DNA of 39,647 nucleotides from Alloprevotella sp. (GTDB lineage Bacteria; Bacteroidota; Bacteroidia; Bacteroidales; Bacteroidaceae): assembly GCA_017446765.1 (NCBI GenBank), contig JAFSQD010000037.1, positions 1 through 39,647 of the forward strand. Reading direction: 5' to 3'. The notes below the pieces were generated by a model. That model was given only the letters and a program-made list of their open reading frames with translations, made no database searches and was not told the DNA's origin. Shown here piece by piece: positions 7,099-15,779 of the stretch. The position numbers and the translations under genes were made by a program. Within the stretch, counting starts at the first letter, position 1; every line of letters begins with the position of its first letter.

Positions 7099-7667
7099 AC
7101 CACCCACAGACGGAGACCTCCTTCCGCAAAGCGTTGAAGATCTGCCACGATCTCTTCGCCAAGAAACTCCACGACTATGGTGCAGCATGGCGCATCATGC
7201 GTCCCAGTTCGGTGACAGACCAACTCTACATCAAGGCTAACCGCATCCGTACGCTGGAAATGACAGGAGAGGCCATGGTGGACGAAGGCATCCTGCCAGA
7301 ATTCATCGGCATCATAAACTACTCCATCGTGGGACTGATACAATGCGAACTGGGTGCCGCCGAGAGCGAAGACCTCACAGCCGAAGAAGCTCTGAAACTC
7401 TACGAGCGCCACGCCGAGGAAAGCCTCCAGCTCATGCTTCGCAAAAACCACGATTACGACGAGGCATGGCGTCTCATGCGCGTGAGCTCCTACACCGACC
7501 TCATCCTCATGAAGGTATTCCGCACAAAACAGATTGAAAATCTCGGCGGACGCACCCTTGCCTCCGAAGGAGTCACGGCAAACTATATGGACATGATGAA
7601 CTATGCCGTGTTTGCCGTCATAAAACTTGCAGTGGAAAAGGCAGAGACCGAAGAGGCCTCTGCCTGA
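7095..7667 (+). CDS. DUF1599 domain-containing protein
   Basis: A 190-residue cytoplasmic protein of the DUF1599 family (also described as a nucleotide-modification-associated domain). It contains two similar halves: KLHDYGAAWRIMRPSSVTDQ (about residues 24-43) and KNHDYDEAWRLMRVSSYTDL (about 116-135), each followed by a KxxRxxxLE/ENL-like helix. The internal duplication with conserved H-D-Y and W-R-x-M residues resembles the all-alpha NTP pyrophosphohydrolase type of fold, but the reaction is not established to my knowledge. It overlaps the OmpH-like gene by four bases and precedes the MauE/tpiA frame by 17 bases. This gene order is typical of Bacteroidales. Confidence 0.9.
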   Translation: MNHPQTETSFRKALKICHDLFAKKLHDYGAAWRIMRPSSVTDQLYIKANRIRTLEMTGEAMVDEGILPEFIGIINYSIVGLIQCELGAAESEDLTAEEALKLYERHAEESLQLMLRKNHDYDEAWRLMRVSSYTDLILMKVFRTKQIENLGGRTLASEGVTANYMDMMNYAVFAVIKLAVEKAETEEASA

Positions 7668-7684
7668 ACCATATCATATAAGGT

Positions 7685-9586
7685 ATGTCGAAACGCGGAC
7701 AAAGCATCCTGAGCATCGTTGCTGCTATCGTCTTGTCGAGCACACTCCTGTTCTCGGGCTTTGTCAAGGCACTGGATCCTCTGGGCATGTGCATCAAGCT
7801 GAATGCCTACCTTGCCTATTTCGGCATCGCCCTGCCCGACAGTTCGCTGTGGCTACAGCTCAGCACGGCTGCGCTGACCCTCCTGGAATTCACGCTCGGC
7901 CTTAACCTTCTGTTGGGCATACGCCGCAGGCTGTCCACGATGATCACGCTGGGTTTCATTGTGGCCACGACGACCTTGACGCTGTGGACATATATAGCAA
8001 ACCCCGTGACCGACTGCGGATGCTTTGGCGAGGCGTTAAAACTTACACATGGCCAGACGCTTGCCAAGAACATCATTCTGCTGATTCCCTCGGCTTGGCT
8101 GGCATGCCATCCGCTGACGCTGCCTCGCCTGATGCCCGAACGCAGCCAGTGGATGGCAAATATCTACGCCGCGCTGTTCCTCGTCGGCCTCATCGCCTAT
8201 ACATTCCATCGGCTCCCCCTCGTGGAGATGACGGACTATCGCATAGGAAGCAGCCTGCGCGAAGCACTCTTCAACCCGCAGTCCGAGGAGAGCCATACGG
8301 ACATGGCCAACTTCATCCTCTGCTCGCCCGAAGGAGAAATGCTGCAGGACAGCATCCTTATGGCCGACGGATATACCTTCCTCGTGACATTACCCGACGA
8401 GGACGAAGCCGACGACGGATGCAATGATTTGCTGAACGACCTCTACGACCTCCACCCAGCCATATCCTTCTACGGCATCATCGCGGAAGAGAACAAAGAA
8501 CAAGCAGCAGACTGGGTAGATCGCACCGGAGCCGCCTACCCCATCCTCTCGGGCGAAAGCACGCAGATAAAGGCTATGGTACGCTCCAATCCAGGACTGA
8601 TGCTGCTCCACGACGGGCGCATCGTTGCAAAATGGAGCCACAACAACCTGCCGACACTCCCGGAAGAAGGCATTCCAAACCTTGCCGAATATGAACAGCG
8701 AGACACTTCCTTAGCCTCACTCATCAAACTGCTCCTCTGGCTCTGCCTCCCCCTGGCGGCAATCGTACTATTGCCACACATCAGTAGAAAACCGAACATT
8801 CCAAACCTAAAAAACAACAATAAGACAATGAGAAAGAAAATCGTTGCAGGCAACTGGAAAATGAACAAGAACCTGCAGGAAGGCGTTGCTTTGGCAACGG
8901 AACTCAACGAGGTGCTCAGCACCGACAAACCCAACTGCGGCGTAGTCATCTGCACGCCCTTCATCCATTTGGCCAGCGTGGCTGATGTCATCAACAAGGA
9001 CATCATCGGCCTGGGCGCTGAAAACTGCGCCGACAAGGCCAGCGGTGCCTACACGGGCGAAGTGAGCGCCGAGATGGTGAAGAGTACAGGTGCCGACTAC
9101 GTAATTCTTGGCCACAGTGAGCGCCGTGCCTACTATGGCGAAACAGCCGAAATCCTGAAGGAGAAGGTGAACCTCGCCCTGGCAAACAACCTGGAAGTCA
9201 TCTTCTGCATCGGCGAAGTGCTTGAAGAACGCGAAGCTGGCAAGCAGAACGAAGTGGTGCGCACACAGCTCGAAGGTTCACTCTTTGAACTGACCGCAGA
9301 GCAGTTCTCCCACGTAGTCCTGGCCTACGAACCCGTATGGGCCATCGGCACGGGCAAGACGGCTACGGCTGAACAGGCTGAGGAGATGCACGCATTCATC
9401 CGCCAAACCATCGCCGACAAGTTCGGCGCCGAAGCAGCTGACAACACAACCATCCTCTACGGCGGAAGCTGCAAGCCTTCCAACGCAAAGGAACTCTTCG
9501 CAAAACCCGACGTGGATGGCGGCCTCATCGGCGGTGCCTCCCTGAAAGCAGCAGACTTCAAGGGTATCATTGACGCTTGGAAATAA
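7685..9586 (+). CDS. MauE/DoxX-like membrane protein in one frame with triosephosphate isomerase
   Basis: A single 633-codon frame. Residues 1-180 are a DoxX/MauE-like membrane domain with about five helices and a DCGCFG motif (Cys111, Cys113), usually linked to thiol redox chemistry. Residues 210-345 look like a degenerate thioredoxin-like domain ([27 protein letters not shown]), followed by another membrane helix near 348-365. Residue 382 is the Met of a complete TpiA. In related genomes these are normally two genes with a stop between them; here no stop exists in frame, although a TAA lies one base out of frame just before the TpiA ATG. Either the stop was lost, one base is missing in the read, or the fusion is real. 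The upstream protein alone would be 381 residues. Confidence 0.8.
   Translation: MSKRGQSILSIVAAIVLSSTLLFSGFVKALDPLGMCIKLNAYLAYFGIALPDSSLWLQLSTAALTLLEFTLGLNLLLGIRRRLSTMITLGFIVATTTLTLWTYIANPVTDCGCFGEALKLTHGQTLAKNIILLIPSAWLACHPLTLPRLMPERSQWMANIYAALFLVGLIAYTFHRLPLVEMTDYRIGSSLREALFNPQSEESHTDMANFILCSPEGEMLQDSILMADGYTFLVTLPDEDEADDGCNDLLNDLYDLHPAISFYGIIAEENKEQAADWVDRTGAAYPILSGESTQIKAMVRSNPGLMLLHDGRIVAKWSHNNLPTLPEEGIPNLAEYEQRDTSLASLIKLLLWLCLPLAAIVLLPHISRKPNIPNLKNNNKTMRKKIVAGNWKMNKNLQEGVALATELNEVLSTDKPNCGVVICTPFIHLASVADVINKDIIGLGAENCADKASGAYTGEVSAEMVKSTGADYVILGHSERRAYYGETAEILKEKVNLALANNLEVIFCIGEVLEEREAGKQNEVVRTQLEGSLFELTAEQFSHVVLAYEPVWAIGTGKTATAEQAEEMHAFIRQTIADKFGAEAADNTTILYGGSCKPSNAKELFAKPDVDGGLIGGASLKAADFKGIIDAWK
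8828..9586 (+). CDS. tpiA: Triosephosphate isomerase
   Basis: TpiA interconverts dihydroxyacetone phosphate and glyceraldehyde 3-phosphate in glycolysis, in the cytoplasm. From the ATG at 8828 it has 252 residues, the normal length. Lys11 in GNWKMNK, the catalytic His in VILGHSERR, the catalytic Glu in [14 protein letters not shown] and the phosphate loop GGSCKP are all present. The start has the A-rich lead-in AACAACAATAAGACA usual for Bacteroidales, which supports independent initiation even though the upstream membrane-protein frame runs into it without a stop. Isomerase fused to a membrane domain would put the enzyme at the inner membrane; I think a separate soluble product is more likely. 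Confidence 0.93.
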   Translation: MRKKIVAGNWKMNKNLQEGVALATELNEVLSTDKPNCGVVICTPFIHLASVADVINKDIIGLGAENCADKASGAYTGEVSAEMVKSTGADYVILGHSERRAYYGETAEILKEKVNLALANNLEVIFCIGEVLEEREAGKQNEVVRTQLEGSLFELTAEQFSHVVLAYEPVWAIGTGKTATAEQAEEMHAFIRQTIADKFGAEAADNTTILYGGSCKPSNAKELFAKPDVDGGLIGGASLKAADFKGIIDAWK

Positions 9587-9611
9587 CACCTCCTTGCTGA
9601 CTGACATCAGT

Positions 9612-9656
9612 AGCCCAAACGGCAGTGGCGAATGTGCGCCACTGCCCCTATGGGCT
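9612..9656 (+). terminator. Strong nested hairpin between tpiA and the SPOR gene
   Basis: An inner stem GGCAGTGGCG/CGCCACTGCC (9621-9630 and 9637-9646, loop AATGTG) sits inside an outer stem AGCCCA/TGGGCT. No clear T-run follows, so it may be a partial terminator, a processing site or a stabilising structure at the tpiA mRNA end. It fills most of the 118-base gap. Confidence 0.6.
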
Positions 9657-9704
9657 CAACACCTCAACCCTTTTAAACAACATCCCTACAAGCATTTTGT
9701 ACGC

Positions 9705-10217
9705 ATGAAACGTCAGCTACTCTTCACCATGTTTGCCGCGGCAGCATCCATCACGCTTTCCGCACAACATGTCCAGACTGGCACGGGCAAGCTTGTCATT
9801 GTACAGGATGAAGCCGTAGAACGTCTGCTCACCAGCAAACATGCCGACCGTGTTGCCCAGCGTAACGCAGAAAGCGAGAACGCCGAAGCCAACCAAAAGA
9901 AGGAAACACAAGCTTCGCAGCAGAACACAAACCGACGCAACGGACCGCGCAGACGCTTCAACTCGGCTGGCTTCCGCCTGCAAATCTTCACCGGAGGTAA
10001 TTCGCGTGCAGACAAGAAGGCAGCATTACAGGCACAGCAGAAGTGTCGGGCTGCATTCCCCGAACTTGCCACCTATGTCCACTTCTTTTCCCCCCACTGG
10101 GTGTGCCGGGCTGGCGACTTCCAAAAGCGCGAAGAGGCTCAACGATACGTTTCCAAGCTTCGCGCAAGAGGACTGGAAGCACGCATCATCCGTTCCAACA
10201 TTATCGTTTCAAAATAG
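9705..10217 (+). CDS. SPOR domain protein
   Basis: A 170-residue exported protein. The ATG at 9705 ([10 protein letters not shown]) gives a signal peptide cut near LSA-QH; the longer reading from 9570 crosses the hairpin and is not credible. A basic, glutamine- and asparagine-rich linker spans about residues 55-85. A C-terminal SPOR domain covers about 88-170 ([10 protein letters not shown] to RIIRSN). It has the alternating pattern and the VCRAGDF and [14 protein letters not shown] segments typical of domains that bind denuded peptidoglycan glycan strands, often at the division site. It sits between tpiA and folE, its usual place in Bacteroidales. There is no lipobox, so it is probably periplasmic. 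Confidence 0.87.
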   Translation: MKRQLLFTMFAAAASITLSAQHVQTGTGKLVIVQDEAVERLLTSKHADRVAQRNAESENAEANQKKETQASQQNTNRRNGPRRRFNSAGFRLQIFTGGNSRADKKAALQAQQKCRAAFPELATYVHFFSPHWVCRAGDFQKREEAQRYVSKLRARGLEARIIRSNIIVSK

Positions 10218-10236
10218 ATTATACCATAAAAAGTCC

Positions 10237-10830
10237 ATGACGCAGACCGAACAACTTGCGATTGCCGAAGGCGAACGCATCGAAAAGCTGAAAGCCCTCC
10301 ACCATCAAGCTCTTGCCCTCATTGGCGAAGATCCTGAACGGGAAGGATTACTCAAAACGCCCGAACGCGTAGCAAAAGCCATGATGGACCTCACAAGAGG
10401 ATACAAAATGGATCCACTGGCAGTACTCAACTCGGCTCGCTTCCAGGAAGACTATCGTCACATGGTCATCGTCAAGGACATACAGTTCTACAGTCTCTGC
10501 GAGCACCACCTCCTCCCCTTCTACGGAAAAGCCCACGTGGCCTACATCCCAAACGGATACATCACCGGTCTTTCAAAGATAGCACGAGTCGTAGACATCT
10601 ATTCGCACCGCTTGCAGGTGCAGGAACGAATGACGCTACAAATTAAAGAATGCATTGAGAAAGCCCTCTCTCCGCTTGGCGTCATGGTCGTTGTGGAAGC
10701 ACGACACATGTGCATGCAAATGCGTGGCGTCGAGAAAGCCGATTCCATTACAACGACCTCCGATTTCTCCGGAGCATTCAACCAAGCCAAGACACGTGAA
10801 GAATTTTTGGCACTCATCGGGCATAAATAA
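10237..10830 (+). CDS. folE: GTP cyclohydrolase I
   Basis: FolE converts GTP to 7,8-dihydroneopterin triphosphate, the first step of tetrahydrofolate and pteridine synthesis, in the cytoplasm. I start at the ATG at 10237 ([10 protein letters not shown]), giving 197 residues, the usual length; a longer frame from 9841 runs through the SPOR gene in another frame. Zinc ligands Cys88 and His91 lie in [10 protein letters not shown], and a later Cys is in [10 protein letters not shown]. The [23 protein letters not shown] core (quoted in parts) and TSDFSGAF are intact. It follows the SPOR gene by 19 bases and is the last gene before tRNA-Gly. Confidence 0.97.
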   Translation: MTQTEQLAIAEGERIEKLKALHHQALALIGEDPEREGLLKTPERVAKAMMDLTRGYKMDPLAVLNSARFQEDYRHMVIVKDIQFYSLCEHHLLPFYGKAHVAYIPNGYITGLSKIARVVDIYSHRLQVQERMTLQIKECIEKALSPLGVMVVVEARHMCMQMRGVEKADSITTTSDFSGAFNQAKTREEFLALIGHK

Positions 10831-10841
10831 AAAAGAAGCAC

Positions 10842-10849
10842 TATCTTTG
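10842..10849 (+). promoter_or_regulatory. Promoter -7 box TATCTTTG for tRNA-Gly
   Basis: Matches TAnnTTTG and lies 20 bases before the tRNA 5' end, starting 11 bases after the folE stop. The following bases ACCCGC are also found after other boxes in this window (14617 and 27361). Confidence 0.7.
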
Positions 10850-10869
10850 CACCCGCAAAGCCAAACAAT

Positions 10870-10942
10870 GCGGCAGTAGCTCAGTTGGCAGAGCATCAGC
10901 TTCCCAAGCTGAGGGTCGCGGGTTCGAGCCCCGTTTGCCGCT
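10870..10942 (+). tRNA. tRNA-Gly (anticodon CCC)
   Basis: A 73-base cloverleaf. The acceptor GCGGCAG pairs with TTGCCGC, and the D arm GCTC/GAGC encloses AGTTGGCA. The anticodon stem TCAGC/GCTGA has loop TTCCCAA (anticodon CCC at 10903-10905, reading GGG), and the T arm GCGGG/CCCGT has loop TTCGAGC. The discriminator is T and CCA is not encoded. Confidence 0.95.
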
Positions 10943-10976
10943 CCCTTGATACAGTCATTTGATAGGCGTATCGCAA

Positions 10977-11013
10977 AATAGACTCCGTTGCACTCCATGC
11001 AACGGAGTCTATT
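10977..11013. terminator. Hairpin terminator after tRNA-Gly
   Basis: A perfect 16-base stem (AATAGACTCCGTTGCA and its complement) with loop CTCCA. A-rich and T-rich flanks on the two sides allow action on both strands, so it can end the folE/tRNA transcript and the fucosidase transcript coming from the right. Confidence 0.85.
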
Positions 11014-11078
11014 ATTTCTCAATAGTAGGCAGGAATAATTTGCTACGCAATAGCACTGCCATGAAGAAGTATTCGCGC

Positions 11079-12383
11079 TTACTCCTCAATGACAATGACA
11101 GCGTCCCATGTGTCGTGAGGAATTGCAAAGTCGAGATGGAGCACGCCGTTACGCCATGAACTGCTAAGCGAGAAATTACCTACGAGAGGACGCACCTTCC
11201 TGGGCTTCTTAGGCAGGGAAAGGTCAATGGAAGTCAAGCTATCCGACAACAGATGGAGATAGAGGCAACTGCCTTTACGCGTACTTACAACGGTCTCGCC
11301 ATCCCCTACACCACCAGCCGTGGTAGCATAAATGCTCTCGCCATACAGCCCCAACCAATGTCCAAGGCTCTCCAGACGCGATAAGGCCGTATCGGGAAAT
11401 TGTCCGTCGGGCTGCGGACCAATGTTAAGCAGGAGATTTGCACCCTTTCCGCTTGTACGAACGAGGAGACGCACGAGTTCACAAGCACTCTTGTAGTCTT
11501 GGTCCACGACCTTATAGCCCCACATGCCGTTCATGGTCTGGCAGGTCTCAAGGGGCAGGCGGCTTATGGACTGTCCGGAAAGCCCGGCCTTGTTCTCACC
11601 CGGCACGTCGCGCTCGAAAATCTGGATGTCTTCGCCTTGAAAGGGAGTCTGGTGATGGTTGTTACCCACAAGACATGCAGGCTGGAGACGGTGAATGAGG
11701 GCATACTGTTCATCCAGTTGCCAGTCGAAAGGGATGGAATCCTCGTCGTGGTCCCACCAACCGTCAAACCAAATGCAGCCGATGGGGCCATACTGGGTGA
11801 GAAGTTCAGTAAGCTGGCGGTTCATGAATGCATAGTAGGAAGCCCAATCACCCTTCTTTGATGCATGTTTGCGCTTAGTGCCAAGTCCTGTACGACCGAG
11901 GGGATAGTCCTCTCGAGTCCAGTCAAGGTGGCTGTAGTAGAGATGCAACCTGAGCCCCTGACGCTGGCACTCGTCGGAGAGCTGACGCAAGACGTCGCGC
12001 CCGTAAGGAGTATGCATGATGTTATAGTCGCTTTGACGGGTATCCCACATAGAAAAACCCTCATGATGGCGCGAGGTGAAAGTAACGTAGCGCGCGCCAC
12101 TGCCCTTGATGGCCTTCACCCACTTGGCGGCATCAAAAGCGTGGGGATAGAAGGCATTGGCAGCCTTGGCATATTCATGACAGTCAATGTCCTGATTGGT
12201 CATATACCATTCGCCTTGCCCAAACATGGAATAGAGCCCCCAGTGGATGAAGATGCCGAACTTGGCATCGGCAAACTCCTGCATGGAAGAGATTCGCTCG
12301 GGGGGAAGGGACTGTGCCGTCTGCGCCCTTGCGGGAAGCTGGAATAAAACAGCAACTATCAGAAAGGAAAGAAACTTGTTCAT
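11079..12383 (-). CDS. Secreted alpha-L-fucosidase (GH29)
   Basis: A 434-residue glycoside hydrolase of family 29, which releases L-fucose from glycans with retention of configuration. A signal peptide covers about residues 1-20 (ending PARA-QT), so it acts in the periplasm or outside. The catalytic domain begins with DAKFGIFIHWGLYS (about 39-52), then TSRHHEGFSMW (about 103-113). Asp207 in IWFDGWW matches the family nucleophile. NLLLNIGPQPDGQFP near residue 325 is a family hallmark. A short C-terminal beta domain follows. Mucin or plant fucosides are likely substrates, but this is inference. Its start is one base after the stop of the HerA-like ATPase gene, so the two share a transcript; no sugar-uptake pair is nearby. 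Confidence 0.94.
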   Translation of the reverse strand: MNKFLSFLIVAVLFQLPARAQTAQSLPPERISSMQEFADAKFGIFIHWGLYSMFGQGEWYMTNQDIDCHEYAKAANAFYPHAFDAAKWVKAIKGSGARYVTFTSRHHEGFSMWDTRQSDYNIMHTPYGRDVLRQLSDECQRQGLRLHLYYSHLDWTREDYPLGRTGLGTKRKHASKKGDWASYYAFMNRQLTELLTQYGPIGCIWFDGWWDHDEDSIPFDWQLDEQYALIHRLQPACLVGNNHHQTPFQGEDIQIFERDVPGENKAGLSGQSISRLPLETCQTMNGMWGYKVVDQDYKSACELVRLLVRTSGKGANLLLNIGPQPDGQFPDTALSRLESLGHWLGLYGESIYATTAGGVGDGETVVSTRKGSCLYLHLLSDSLTSIDLSLPKKPRKVRPLVGNFSLSSSWRNGVLHLDFAIPHDTWDAVIVIEE

Positions 12384-12384
12384 A

Positions 12385-13962
12385 TTACTTCACGAGATTT
12401 CCAAGGATGTCGCGGGTAAGTTCACGCGTAATGGTGCGGGTGGCGGCAGAAGTGGCGTTCTTCACCACACGCCCTGTGCCGCTTGTCGTGCTTCTGGATT
12501 TTTTGCCTGTCACCTTGTTTGATACGGCTGTACCGAGAATAGTTCCAAGGGTGGCTGTGATGGCTGTGATGATGGCTTTAAGCACCTTATTCCAGATGCC
12601 TGGCTTCTTCTTCACAGACTTCTCGGCTCTTTCCTGGTCTTGTCTTGCTCTTGTCTCGGCTTTTTCTGCCTCTGTGCGCTCGCATTCAGCCAACAATACT
12701 TCAAAGGCCGACTCAGGGTCATTTGCTTCATCATACTTACCATATAGCGGCGACTGCTTGATGAGATCAAGCCGCTGACCCTCAGTGATGCTCCCTATCT
12801 GGCTCAGTGGAAATAGCACTTTGGCACGCTGCACCACTGAGGGGGCACCCTTCTCGTCAAGGAAAGAGACGAGCGCCTCGCCAGTCTCCAACTGTGTGAT
12901 AGCTTCTTCGGTGCTAAAGCCGGGATTCGGGCGGAATGTTTCAGCTGCCACTCTTACGGCCTTCTGATCGCGCGGAGTATAGGCTCGAAGCGCATGCTGA
13001 ACACGATTTCCCAACTGCCCGAGTATTATGTCGGGAATGTCGGAAGGACTTTGCGTCACAAAATAGATGCCAACACCCTTACTGCGAATGAGGCGCACCA
13101 CCTGCTCAATCTTGTCGGTCATAGCCTTTGACGTATCTTCAAAAAGCATATGTGCCTCGTCAAAGAAGAAGATGACCTTCGGAAGATCAGTATCGCCCAC
13201 TTCGGGAAGTGTGGTATAGAGTTCGGAGAGTAGCCATAATAAGAACGTGCTGTAGAGCTTCGGATTCTGCATCAGGCGGTCGGCCGCCAATACGTTCATC
13301 ACTCCGCGCCCATCATCCTTCTGTAGCAGGTCTCGAATATCAAATGCCGGCTCGCCAAAAAAGCGCTCAGCACCATGACTCTCCAGCTGCAGCATGGCAC
13401 GCTGGATTGCACCTATAGAGGCCGACGAAACGTTCCCGTAGCGCGTCTGGTACTCAGAAGCATGTTTCCCTACATAGTCCAGCATGGCACGAAGATCCTT
13501 TATGTCGATGAGCAGAAGACCTCGCTCATCGGCTACCCGGAAGGTGATGTTCAAAACGCCCGACTGAACTTCATTCAATCCCATCAAGCGACTCAATAAG
13601 TCGGGGCCCATGTCGGAAACGCGAGCTCGCATGGGATGCCCCTGCTCGCCATATACGTCAAAAAGGCGTACAGGGCAGGCTGTGAACTCGGGAGCATCAA
13701 GACCAAACTCGGGAAGGCGCTTTTCAATGAAACTGTTCAACTTTCCAGGCTGAGAAATGCCCGAGAGGTCACCTTTCATGTCAGCCATAAAGCAGGGCAC
13801 ACCAGCCTGGGAGAATGTTTCTGCCATCACCTGTAGTGTGACCGTCTTTCCCGTACCTGTCGCACCGGCAATGAGCCCGTGGCGATTGGCCATACGGCCT
13901 TGAAGGGATAGTGCGCCGCATTCTGCATGGGCGATATAGAGACCTTGTTCTCTTGTAAGCAT
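12385..13962 (-). CDS. HerA-like ATPase (DUF853 family)
   Basis: A 525-residue P-loop ATPase of the DUF853/HerA-FtsK type. The Walker A motif GATGTGKT is at residues 33-40, Walker B FFFDEAH near 267-273, followed by a sensor-like stretch [15 protein letters not shown]. The C-terminal 90 residues form a charged coiled-coil region ([14 protein letters not shown]), then a hydrophobic glycine- and alanine-rich stretch and a basic tail. Homologues are widespread but their substrate, DNA or protein, is not settled. A promoter box TAAATTTG lies 25 bases upstream. The stop is one base from the fucosidase start; I see no functional tie between the two. Confidence 0.9.
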   Translation of the reverse strand: MLTREQGLYIAHAECGALSLQGRMANRHGLIAGATGTGKTVTLQVMAETFSQAGVPCFMADMKGDLSGISQPGKLNSFIEKRLPEFGLDAPEFTACPVRLFDVYGEQGHPMRARVSDMGPDLLSRLMGLNEVQSGVLNITFRVADERGLLLIDIKDLRAMLDYVGKHASEYQTRYGNVSSASIGAIQRAMLQLESHGAERFFGEPAFDIRDLLQKDDGRGVMNVLAADRLMQNPKLYSTFLLWLLSELYTTLPEVGDTDLPKVIFFFDEAHMLFEDTSKAMTDKIEQVVRLIRSKGVGIYFVTQSPSDIPDIILGQLGNRVQHALRAYTPRDQKAVRVAAETFRPNPGFSTEEAITQLETGEALVSFLDEKGAPSVVQRAKVLFPLSQIGSITEGQRLDLIKQSPLYGKYDEANDPESAFEVLLAECERTEAEKAETRARQDQERAEKSVKKKPGIWNKVLKAIITAITATLGTILGTAVSNKVTGKKSRSTTSGTGRVVKNATSAATRTITRELTRDILGNLVK

Positions 13963-13987
13963 AGCGATAGTGAGTTTTTGTACGTGG

Positions 13988-13995
13988 CAAATTTA
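13988..13995 (-). promoter_or_regulatory. Promoter -7 box TAAATTTG for the HerA-like gene
   Basis: A TAnnTTTG match on the minus strand 25 bases before the ATG at 13962, in the gap shared with rnpB. The -33 region is unclear. Confidence 0.55.
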
Positions 13996-14067
13996 AAGAT
14001 TTTTTCATTATCCTTAGCATCTGAATATAAAAAATGTGGACGAAAGCGTATTTCCACATTTTATTTC

Positions 14068-14075
14068 TACTTTTG
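14068..14075 (+). promoter_or_regulatory. Promoter -7 box TACTTTTG for rnpB
   Basis: A TAnnTTTG match about 20 bases before the 5' end of the RNase P RNA. It is back to back with the HerA promoter. Confidence 0.7.
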
Positions 14076-14093
14076 CAGGCATAAAAGGTGTTA

Positions 14094-14510
14094 TGCAGCA
14101 GGACAGTCCGTCGCTTGAAGGTTTCCACAAACGCTTCAAGAGGAAAGTCCGGGCAGCAAAGGGTATTCCGCTTCTTAACGGGAAGTAGTCCGCAAGGGCT
14201 AAGGAAACGCAGAAGAAAACAACCGCCCGCAACGCTCCCCATTTCTGGATGAGGGACGCCTGCGGGTAAGGGTGAGAAGGTGGGGTAAGAGCCCACCAGG
14301 TGCTTGGTGACAAGCATGCTGTGCGTCTCGGATGCTGAAAGTTCATGTATACCGGCGCTTGAGGGCGACCCGTCCGAGCCGGAGGGTAGAACGATACAAT
14401 GCCTGTTGCCGCGTGCGACAAGGGCACAGTGTGGCGGCAACGCCACACGCAGATAAATGACGGACCGCGGCGTCGTTTCGCGACAGAACCCGGCTTATCG
14501 TCCTACTGCA
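14094..14510 (+). ncRNA. rnpB: RNase P RNA (class A)
   Basis: The catalytic RNA that trims tRNA 5' leaders. Recognisable parts in order are the P1 5' strand GCAGCAGGA (14095-14103), the conserved GAGGAAAGTCCGGGC block (14140-14154), the GGGTGAGAAGGTGGGGTAAGAGCCCACCA region (quoted as two shorter parts, GGGTGAGAAGG and TAAGAGCCCACCA), and CAGAACCCGGCTTAT near the 3' end. P1 closes with TCCTACTGC (14501-14509). The ends are set by P1 pairing and may be a few bases off. A short T-run follows at about 14517. About 417 bases is normal for the class. Confidence 0.95.
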
Positions 14511-14608
14511 AACTCCTTTTTTGCTGGTTTGGAAGGCTACTTCCCATAAAATATGCAGTCGAATCAAAAAAAGTGCGCAAAAAGTTTGGTACATATCAAG
14601 GAAAGGCG

Positions 14609-14616
14609 TACTTTTG
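14609..14616 (+). promoter_or_regulatory. Promoter for tRNA-Lys: -7 box TACTTTTG with -33 TTTG
   Basis: The -7 box TAnnTTTG lies 22 bases before the tRNA, with TTTG at 14585-14588 exactly 20 bases upstream. This is the best complete Bacteroidales promoter in the window. Confidence 0.8.
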
Positions 14617-14637
14617 CACCCGCAAATCAGCAAGGAT

Positions 14638-14710
14638 GCACCCTTAGCTCAGTTGGTAGAGCAACTGACGCTTAATCAGTGGGTCCAGGGTTCGAGCCCC
14701 TGAGGGTGTA
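14638..14710 (+). tRNA. tRNA-Lys (anticodon CTT), with G at position 33
   Basis: A 73-base cloverleaf. The acceptor GCACCCT pairs with AGGGTGT, the D arm is GCTC/GAGC, and the anticodon stem is ACTGA/TCAGT. The loop is CGCTTAA, and the T arm CAGGG/CCCTG has loop TTCGAGC; the discriminator is A. Counting from the stem puts CTT at 14671-14673 as the anticodon, but position 33 (14670) is G rather than the near-universal T. Everything else looks functional. Confidence 0.88.
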
Positions 14711-14714
14711 CAGA

Positions 14715-14746
14715 AAGCGGGAATTTCCTTACCGAAATTCCCGCTT
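14715..14746 (+). terminator. Hairpin terminator after tRNA-Lys
   Basis: A 13-base perfect stem (AAGCGGGAATTTC and its complement, 14715-14727 and 14734-14746) with a six-base loop and A/T-rich sequence after it. It probably works on both strands, also ending the mltG transcript. Confidence 0.85.
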
Positions 14747-14768
14747 ATTATATATATTATATCTGCTC

Positions 14769-15779
14769 CTATCGGATACCACGTTCGTTGAGAGCTTGCG
14801 CATAACGACGCGCATTGGCACTATGCTCAGCGTATGACTCGGCGAAGTTGTGATAGCCGCTAAAGTCCTCGCGAGCACACATATATATATAATTGTGTGT
14901 CTGTGAGTGGAGCACAGCATCAATGCTTGCGCGCGAAGGCAGGCAAATCGGAGCAGGCGGCAGTCCGGCATTAAGATACGTATTGTAGGGCGAAGGAGTC
15001 GTAAGGTGACGGTTAAGAATTCGCCGCAAAGAGAAATCGCCCACTGCAAACTTCACGGTCGGATCGGCTTGTAGTTTCATTCCCTTCCTGAGGCGGTTTA
15101 TGTAGAGACCTGCCACTACGGGCTTTTCGTCATCTTTGGCTGTCTCCTTCTCCACGATGCTTGCCAATGTCACCACTTCGTATGGATTAAGGCCTCGAGC
15201 TTCGGCCAAAGCTTTACGCTCGTCTGTCCAAAACCGTTCGCTTTCCCTCTTCATGCGACGCACAAAATCCTCGGGAGAAAGCGTCCAGTAGAATTCATAC
15301 GTATCAGGGATGACAATGCAGAAGAGTGAAGCTGGTGTCACTCCAAACTCAGCAAGAAATACAGAGTCGGCAAAGGTTGCAGAAAAATCTGCACTGTCAG
15401 CCAGGAACTTCGTGCCAAGGCGCTTGGCTAAGAGGTCGGGTGTCCACACAAGAGGAATGTTATACCTCAGAGGCTCCTACTGCCCGTGCCGAATGTTTTG
15501 CAGCAATGCAAATGTGGAGAGTCCACTCACCTTGTAACGCCCTGCGCGCGGAGAACTCTTACCATATCCGGACAAGACGGACAGCAGGCGAAACATGGGC
15601 ATCCTGCCCGATGCAGCCACGGTATCAAGGCGAGCGCAAAGCATATCAAAGGATTCGCCATGTCGAATAAAGACACTACAATCTGTCTTAGCGGAAAAAG
15701 GCGTGAACACCATATAGGAAATGATGCCCGTGAAAATGAGACTTAAAAAAAGTGTAGAATAGATGAGACGTTTCTTCAT
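14769..15779 (-). pseudogene. mltG: Endolytic murein transglycosylase MltG, interrupted by an in-frame TAG
   Basis: MltG is an inner-membrane lytic transglycosylase that cuts nascent peptidoglycan strands. The frame starts at ATG 15779 (MKKRLIYSTL) with one membrane helix (about residues 6-26) and would be 336 codons long, the usual size. Codon 101 (15477-15479) is TAG in the same frame, and both sides match MltG. The downstream part carries the catalytic Glu in LASIVEKETA, LQADPTVKFA, SPYNTYLNAGLPP and YIYMCAREDFSG. From my memory of Bacteroides homologues a Gln stands here, so CAG to TAG is the simplest change. Other genes in the window end in TAG, so general recoding is unlikely. The ATG overlaps the ABC gene stop by four bases. 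Confidence 0.88.

Noticed and set aside
10870..11013. An integration (att) site at tRNA-Gly
   Set aside because: No second copy of the tRNA 3' end, integrase gene or phage-like gene is present; the hairpin beyond it is a simple terminator.
15477..15479. TAG recoded as an amino acid across the genome
   Set aside because: Other genes in the window, such as the hydrolase ending at 2797, use TAG as a normal stop, so general recoding is unlikely.
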